Assembly: GCF_019659805.1 (NCBI RefSeq)
Contig: NZ_JAIFRO010000005.1
Coordinates: 115,927 to 179,926, forward strand
Reading direction: 5' to 3'
Length of the DNA: 64,000 bases
From: Bartonella raoultii
GTDB taxonomy: Bacteria; Pseudomonadota; Alphaproteobacteria; Rhizobiales; Rhizobiaceae
The notes beneath the pieces were generated by a model. It did no database searches. It saw only the letters and a program-made list of their open reading frames with translations, and was not told where the DNA came from. Shown in pieces: positions 59,115-64,000 of the stretch (position 1 is its first letter; every line of letters begins with the position of its first letter). The translations under genes and the position numbers were made by a program.

Positions 59115-59858
59115 ATGGTCAATGAAACACGCACCACTATTGATCAAAGTGAAATTGATCATTTTTCACGCATTGCTACAGAATGGTGGAATCCACAAGG
59201 AAAATTTCGGCCACTTCATCAATTTAACCCAACACGCCTTGCCTACATTAGAGAAAAAGTCTGCTTAGAGTTTAATCGTGATCCTATTTCACTTATGCCT
59301 TTTAAAAATTTAAAAATTCTTGATATTGGCTGTGGTGGTGGACTGTTATGCGAACCAATGGCTCGTCTTGGTGCTACGGTCGTAGGTGTTGATGCTGCAC
59401 AAACAAATATTGAAGTTGCAAAAATTCACGCAATCCAAAATGGACTTTCTATTGATTATCATGCCACTACTGCAGAAAAGCTTGCCGATGAAGGAGAACA
59501 ATTTGATATTATCCTTAATATGGAAGTCGTTGAACACGTAGCCGATGTTAATCTCTTCATAGAAGCCACCACAAAAATGCTTAAACCACAAGGGTTGATG
59601 TTTGTTTCAACAATCAATCGTACGTGGAAAGCTTGGGGCCTTGCTATTGTAGGTGCCGAATATATCCTGCGTTGGCTTCCTAAAGGAACCCATGACTACA
59701 AAAAGTTCTTGAAACCTCAAGAGCTTAAAAGCCTCTTATCAAAAAACGCTCTGACTATTATCGATGAAATAGGTATTACTTATAACCCATTAAACGATAG
59801 TTGGAATCGCTCAAAGGATACAGATGTTAATTATCTGCTCCTTGCAAAACGATCTTAA
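59115..59858 (+). CDS. ubiG: Ubiquinone biosynthesis O-methyltransferase
   Basis: Carries out both O-methylations in ubiquinone synthesis, using SAM. The 247-aa protein has the family [19 protein letters not shown] start, the SAM motif [15 protein letters not shown], the [10 protein letters not shown] segment and the [29 protein letters not shown] block. ATG follows AAAGGAAA. It is next to lysC on the opposite strand, as in many alphaproteobacteria. Confidence 0.96.
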   Translation: MVNETRTTIDQSEIDHFSRIATEWWNPQGKFRPLHQFNPTRLAYIREKVCLEFNRDPISLMPFKNLKILDIGCGGGLLCEPMARLGATVVGVDAAQTNIEVAKIHAIQNGLSIDYHATTAEKLADEGEQFDIILNMEVVEHVADVNLFIEATTKMLKPQGLMFVSTINRTWKAWGLAIVGAEYILRWLPKGTHDYKKFLKPQELKSLLSKNALTIIDEIGITYNPLNDSWNRSKDTDVNYLLLAKRS

Positions 59859-59879
59859 ACCACACATAGTCCACAAATA

Positions 59880-60134
59880 TCACGCGTCTTGTAACAAAGA
59901 ATTAAGTTTTCCCTCCGTTTCTAAAGCATAAAGGTCATCACAACCACCTACATGATAATCACCTATAAAAATTTGTGGAAATGTATTGCGTCCGTTCGCT
60001 CGTTGTACCATTTCTTGGCGAAGAGACGTTGAAGCATCAATATCTGTATATTTTACACCTTTTTTATCAAGTAGATCACGCGCTTTAATACAGTAAGGAC
60101 AGTTAGGACGTGTATAAAGTATTATCTCTTTCAT
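59880..60134 (-). CDS. grxC: Glutaredoxin 3
   Basis: An 84-aa dithiol glutaredoxin that reduces disulfides and glutathionylated proteins with glutathione. The active site CPYC is at 12-15; TFPQIFIGDYHVGGCDDLYAL is the glutathione-binding part. I place the start at ATG 60134, with GGAGA eight bases before; the TTG five codons upstream would itself overlap that site. It lies 45 bp after the comF gene on the minus strand. Confidence 0.95.
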   Translation of the reverse strand: MKEIILYTRPNCPYCIKARDLLDKKGVKYTDIDASTSLRQEMVQRANGRNTFPQIFIGDYHVGGCDDLYALETEGKLNSLLQDA

Positions 60135-60179
60135 AGTATTATTCTCCAATATTTTTTATAATATTAATTTTCATTTCTC

Positions 60180-60965
60180 TTAAAAAGAAGGAAAAATTGA
60201 TTCCTCTTTTAATACACGTGAAAATGTTAGTACATCAACCTGTTTCGCTCCTGCATGTTTTAAGGCTGCAGCTGCAGCAGTGACGGTTGCACCTGTTGTA
60301 AAAACATCATCAATCAATAAAATAGAACACCCTTTTAAATTTTTTTTAATATTATGAGAAACCTTAAAAGCATTCTTTACATTAAGCTTTCGTTCTTTTG
60401 AAGAAAGACTTACTTGCGGACGCGTATGTCGACAACGAACAAGCCAACTCGGTTTTAAAAGCTTTTTTTGTGACGCTGCAATATAACGAGCAAGCTCAGC
60501 AGATTGGTTATAACGCCTCTTCCAAAAACGACGAAAATGCAATGGAATAGGAATAATAACATCACATTCATCAATAACCTCTCGCCCAGCAAACATCATC
60601 CAATTAGCCATAAAGGATGCCAATTCTACGTGGTCACCATATTTTAATCGTGTTACTAAAGTTTGTGCTACTCCTTTATGAACAATAGCAGAACGAACAC
60701 GTGAAAAAGGATAGGAATTTTGAAGAGCTTCACCACTGAGAAAGCCATCCCCCATATCACAAACAAAAGGAACTCCCATAATAGGGCAATAGGGTTTTGT
60801 GATGAATTGGAGACCTTTCCAACATTCAGAGCAAATTGTGCCATAAGTAGAAACTCTTTGCTTACATCCAGGACAAATCGGTGGATATAAAACTGTTTTT
60901 AAGCCTTCAATAAACTTACTTAATATATCACCGCTATTTAAAGCCGCTTCTCGAAAGTATAACAT
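60180..60965 (-). CDS. ComF-family phosphoribosyltransferase-like protein
   Basis: A 261-aa protein of the ComF/GntX family, linked in other bacteria to DNA uptake and use of DNA as nutrient. The N-terminal zinc site has C31, C34, C45 and C48. The C-terminal phosphoribosyltransferase signature LLIDDVFTTGAT is at 216-227. The exact role in this organism is unknown. It is 45 bp upstream of grxC on the same strand and divergent from the methyltransferase gene. Confidence 0.92.
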   Translation of the reverse strand: MLYFREAALNSGDILSKFIEGLKTVLYPPICPGCKQRVSTYGTICSECWKGLQFITKPYCPIMGVPFVCDMGDGFLSGEALQNSYPFSRVRSAIVHKGVAQTLVTRLKYGDHVELASFMANWMMFAGREVIDECDVIIPIPLHFRRFWKRRYNQSAELARYIAASQKKLLKPSWLVRCRHTRPQVSLSSKERKLNVKNAFKVSHNIKKNLKGCSILLIDDVFTTGATVTAAAAALKHAGAKQVDVLTFSRVLKEESIFPSF

Positions 60966-61160
60966 TATAAATTTAGGTTTTTATAATTTTTCTTAAAACA
61001 AAGTTGTTTTTGTATTTCCTTAATTTATAAACTTCATTTCTTTAAAAATTCTTACTTCTTATAAATTTATACTTCTTTCACATTATAGACTTGACAGAAT
61101 GTGTGTAAAAATTAACCTTTTCAAAATATTTTCTCTCATAAATCGAAAGACTTTAACGAA

Positions 61161-62042
61161 ATGTCATATCCCTTTATTTTTGATCATGAGCGTATTGAAC
61201 AATTCCGAAAACGTGCTTTCCAAAAAGCAAAAGAGGGATGTGATTTTTTATTGTCTCTCATGGCTGAAGATCTCTATAAACGTCTCACTACTGTTGACCG
61301 TCTTTTTACGTTAGCCCTAGATTTACACAGTCATACAGATCTTGCAGCACAAGCTTTAATGAAATCTGGGAAAGTCCATTCCGTAGAACGCGTAGAAACT
61401 GATATGCTTTATCAAAGTCACGATAAAAAATTTCATTTACGTCGTCGAGAATTGCTTAACTTTCCCCAACATTATTGTGATCTTATCGTTTCGCTTCTTT
61501 CATTACAATTAACCAATGATACCCCAGGTGTTCTAAGTCAGATAAAAAATATCCTTAAACCAGATGGTTTATTTCTTGCTGTGATGGCTGGAGTTGGTAC
61601 GCTAGCAGAATTACAAGAATGCTTGCTCCAAGCTGAAAGTGAAATTTATGGAGGAGCAAGCCCAAGGATTTATCCCTTTGCTGATATCCGTGACGTAGGT
61701 GCTCTTTTACAGCGTGCTGGTTTTGCTTTACCCGTAGTAGATGTTGAAGAAATTACGATACGCTATAATACAATGTTCGATCTTCTACATGACCTTAAAG
61801 CTATGGGAATGCAAAATGCACTTATTAATCGCTCACGACGTCCCGTATCTAAACGCTTTTTTCTTCGCGCGGCTGAAATTTATGCCCAACGCTTTAGCGA
61901 TCCCGATGGTCGTATTCGTGCGCATTTTTCTTTCATTTGGCTTTCTGGTTGGGCTCCCCATCCAAATCAACAAAAACCTATACGACCTGGCTCTGCACAA
62001 ATATCTCTTGCAGATATTTTATCTTCCCCCTCAAAACTATAA
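61161..62042 (+). CDS. BioC/NDUFAF5-like class I methyltransferase
   Basis: A 293-aa SAM-dependent methyltransferase-like protein. The DLIVSLLSLQLTNDTPGVLSQIKN segment is the region equivalent to motif IV, and LKPDGLFLAVMAGVGTLAELQ the following strand. The usual glycine-rich motif I is weak (LALDLHSHTDLAAQAL), as in the NDUFAF5 group, where members hydroxylate or methylate respiratory-chain subunits. The C-terminal third matches the group with YAQRFSDPDGRIRAHFSFIWLSGWAPH. The substrate is unknown. It starts at ATG without a clear Shine-Dalgarno site and is convergent with the cystine symporter gene. Confidence 0.85.
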   Translation: MSYPFIFDHERIEQFRKRAFQKAKEGCDFLLSLMAEDLYKRLTTVDRLFTLALDLHSHTDLAAQALMKSGKVHSVERVETDMLYQSHDKKFHLRRRELLNFPQHYCDLIVSLLSLQLTNDTPGVLSQIKNILKPDGLFLAVMAGVGTLAELQECLLQAESEIYGGASPRIYPFADIRDVGALLQRAGFALPVVDVEEITIRYNTMFDLLHDLKAMGMQNALINRSRRPVSKRFFLRAAEIYAQRFSDPDGRIRAHFSFIWLSGWAPHPNQQKPIRPGSAQISLADILSSPSKL

Positions 62043-62056
62043 CCTCAACATAAAAG

Positions 62057-63412
62057 CTATTTTTCAAGAATATTTTTATCCGTTGTTCGTAACATCTGGC
62101 TGGTTATTGTGCCTGCTAACATTGAATCGCTTACATTAAGAGCTGTACGCCCCATATCAATTAAAGGTTCAATAGAAATGAGTACAGCAACTAAAGAAAC
62201 AGGAAGCCCCATAATTGGTAATACAATTAATGCAGCAAAAATTGCACCGCCCCCAACACCGGCAACACCGATAGAACTTAATGTTACAACCCCAATAAGA
62301 GTAGCAATCCAAGTAGGATCTAGAGGATTAATCCCCACAGATGGCGCTATCATGGTTGCAAGCATCGCTGGATAAAGACCAGCACAACCATTTTGTCCAA
62401 TCGTTGCTCCAAAAGAGGCCGCAAAACTTGCAATAGATTGTGGAACACCAATCCACTCTGTTTGTGCTTCAATATTTAAAGGAATACTTGCAGCACTTGA
62501 ACGACTGCTGAAAGCAAATGTCAAAACCGGTAATACTTTTTTAAAAAAGCGAAATGGATTAATTCCTGATATACCAAGCAATATACCATGAATTCCAAAA
62601 ATAAGGATAATACCAACATAGGAGGCAATAACAAAAATCAATAAATCTAAAATATCTGCAATACGTGAAGTCGCTCCTACCTTAGCCATAAGTGCAAAAA
62701 TACCATAAGGCGTTAAAGCAATCACAATACGAACCAATCGTGTAATCCAAGATTGGGCAATTTGAATAAATAAAAGGGCCTTTTCTCCTTTATCTGGATC
62801 ATCCTTTCTTAAAAGAAGAACCGCGGCTCCTAAAAATGCTGCAAAAATAACAACACTTATAATTGAGGTACGCTTGGCCCCACTTAATTCAGCAAATGGA
62901 TTTTTAGGAATGAAGGATAAAATCATCTTTGGCACACTCATATCTCCAAGTTGAGAAATATGATCTCCAAGAATAGCTGAAACATTTTGACCTTCATGTA
63001 CCAAGCCATTGGCAGTTAACCCAAAGATATTAACCACCAAAACGCCAACCAATGCAGAAAGTGCCGTTGTAAAGAGCAATATCGAAATTGTTATTACGCT
63101 CATTTTACCAACAGCATAAACAGAATGCAAATGTGCAACAGCTGAAACAATAGAGATAGAAACCAATGGCATAACAATCATTTGTAATAGTAAAATATAC
63201 CCATTTCCAACGACGTTAAACCACTCAACTGATTTTAATAAAGAGGTTTCTTCTGCCCCATAAATAACCTGCAAAACACTTCCAAAAAGTAAGCCCAATA
63301 TAAGCCCCAACATAACACGTAAGGAGAGACTCCATTCCATCTTCTTACTTTGAGCAAGCCATAATAAAAAAAGAATAAACAGAACTAAATTAATAAAAAA
63401 ATGAAATGCCAT
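62057..63412 (-). CDS. TcyP-like L-cystine/dicarboxylate:cation symporter
   Basis: A 451-aa inner-membrane transporter of the DAACS family. About nine or ten membrane segments and two re-entrant loops are visible. The serine-rich signature [10 protein letters not shown], the [11 protein letters not shown] and the GVAGVGGGA segments are as in the TcyP/YdjN L-cystine importers rather than in glutamate GltP. L-cystine uptake is therefore likely, by family. It is convergent with the methyltransferase gene, 14 bp apart. Confidence 0.85.
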   Translation of the reverse strand: MAFHFFINLVLFILFLLWLAQSKKMEWSLSLRVMLGLILGLLFGSVLQVIYGAEETSLLKSVEWFNVVGNGYILLLQMIVMPLVSISIVSAVAHLHSVYAVGKMSVITISILLFTTALSALVGVLVVNIFGLTANGLVHEGQNVSAILGDHISQLGDMSVPKMILSFIPKNPFAELSGAKRTSIISVVIFAAFLGAAVLLLRKDDPDKGEKALLFIQIAQSWITRLVRIVIALTPYGIFALMAKVGATSRIADILDLLIFVIASYVGIILIFGIHGILLGISGINPFRFFKKVLPVLTFAFSSRSSAASIPLNIEAQTEWIGVPQSIASFAASFGATIGQNGCAGLYPAMLATMIAPSVGINPLDPTWIATLIGVVTLSSIGVAGVGGGAIFAALIVLPIMGLPVSLVAVLISIEPLIDMGRTALNVSDSMLAGTITSQMLRTTDKNILEK

Positions 63413-64000
63413 TGTCTATGCCCACTATTGTTGTACTTGATATTGAAAAATAATACATAGCTTCAAATCATGCATAATCTTTAAAAGTCAAATATAAAGT
63501 TTATCTCAATTTTTAAAAATCATTATTTTTTTAATTTATAAGTTAGAAGAGAACTTTTTATCTCTTAAATGCTCTTTAAAGAAGATAAAAAATCAAAAGA
63601 AATCACTTTTTGACTATCCATAATAATTCATTTAAAATAGATATGCCCTCCTTCTGGAAGAGCCATATAAAAGAATAATTGTAATATCCTTCTTTATGTA
63701 AATAGTATTATTATTTTTTTCTATTATTTTACGTAGCAAGCCCCTTTATAACGGCAATAAATGAACTTTCTAAAATTATATCACTTTTTTTAAATTGATC
63801 TCAAAATACTTTTATTATTTCATTGTGTATATCCTTTCTTGAAGCTTTATGAAACCTATGTTTCTATCTTTAAAATATCTGTTATGAATTTTTAAGTATC
63901 AAAAAGCATTTTATAGAAATAAATAAATAAAAAATCTTTTCATATTTATAATATAAATTTTAAGTATAACATTTATATAATTAATTTATACTTATATAAC
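63413..64000. other. AT-rich gene-free end of window
   Basis: About 590 bp upstream of the symporter gene, with only its promoter expected. No gene or repeat that I can support. A gene may continue beyond the window edge. Confidence 0.4.

Noticed and set aside
61741..62139. 132-codon plus-strand frame overlapping the BioC-like gene and the symporter
   Set aside because: Overlaps the ends of two real genes in another frame; its content looks like a shadow.

Overview
The window is about 64 kb of AT-rich chromosome from an alphaproteobacterium of the order Hyphomicrobiales, most probably a Bartonella species. The evidence is a CcrM-type cell-cycle methyltransferase, an IalB-family invasion-associated protein, an F0 b/b' ATP synthase operon, an Rhizobiales-like order of xseB-dxs-tlyA-RNA methyltransferase genes, long decayed AT-rich intergenic spaces, and an apparently thinned version of gene blocks that are fuller in free-living relatives. 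Genus assignment is inference from gene content; no species is claimed. I see no rRNA, tRNA, CRISPR array, insertion sequence or intact prophage.

Layout. 1-2.3 kb: ccrM and a HAD phosphatase. 2.3-5.1 kb: a very AT-rich accessory island with three tandem paralogous genes for small exported, C-terminally hydrophobic proteins, preceded by a 25-bp perfect inverted repeat overlapping a promoter and closed by a strong terminator. This is the least explained part of the window. 5.1-11.3 kb: thrC, an M16 peptidase and a membrane PAS-GGDEF-EAL protein with degenerate catalytic motifs. 11.3-19 kb: yqgE family, a stand-alone DsbD-N-like protein, rnhA, thrB, ispH, ctaB, an IalB-family gene and tldD. 19.2-27.8 kb (minus strand): a housekeeping run dnaJ-like, fabI, aroC, ribB, xseB, dxs, tlyA and an RlmD-like methyltransferase. 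28-38.5 kb: pdxH, ubiA, purD, a DUF6101-like gene, then the overlapping rnhB-tsaC-FAD oxidoreductase operon, ispE, an S49 peptidase and a TrmN6-like methylase. 38.8-44.8 kb (plus): ispB, a TPR protein and glyQS. 45.1-47.8 kb (minus): atpI-B-E-b'-b. 48.4-53 kb (minus): der, a YfgM-like protein and an SLC13 transporter. 53.3-56.5 kb (plus): a large unknown membrane-anchored protein and nhaA. 56.5-57.7 kb: gene-free decayed sequence. 57.7-63.4 kb: lysC, ubiG, grxC, comF, a BioC-like methyltransferase and a TcyP-like cystine symporter.

Functionally the window covers isoprenoid and quinone/heme side-chain synthesis (dxs, ispH, ispE, ispB, ubiA, ubiG, ctaB), the threonine branch of the aspartate family (lysC, thrB, thrC), cofactor synthesis (ribB, pdxH), ATP synthase F0, RNA modification and translation (tlyA, RlmD-like, TrmN6-like, tsaC, glyQS, der) and envelope/secreted functions. 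Several starts were reassigned from Shine-Dalgarno positions (IalB-family gene, TPR gene, der, SLC13 gene, nhaA, lysC, grxC, fabI).
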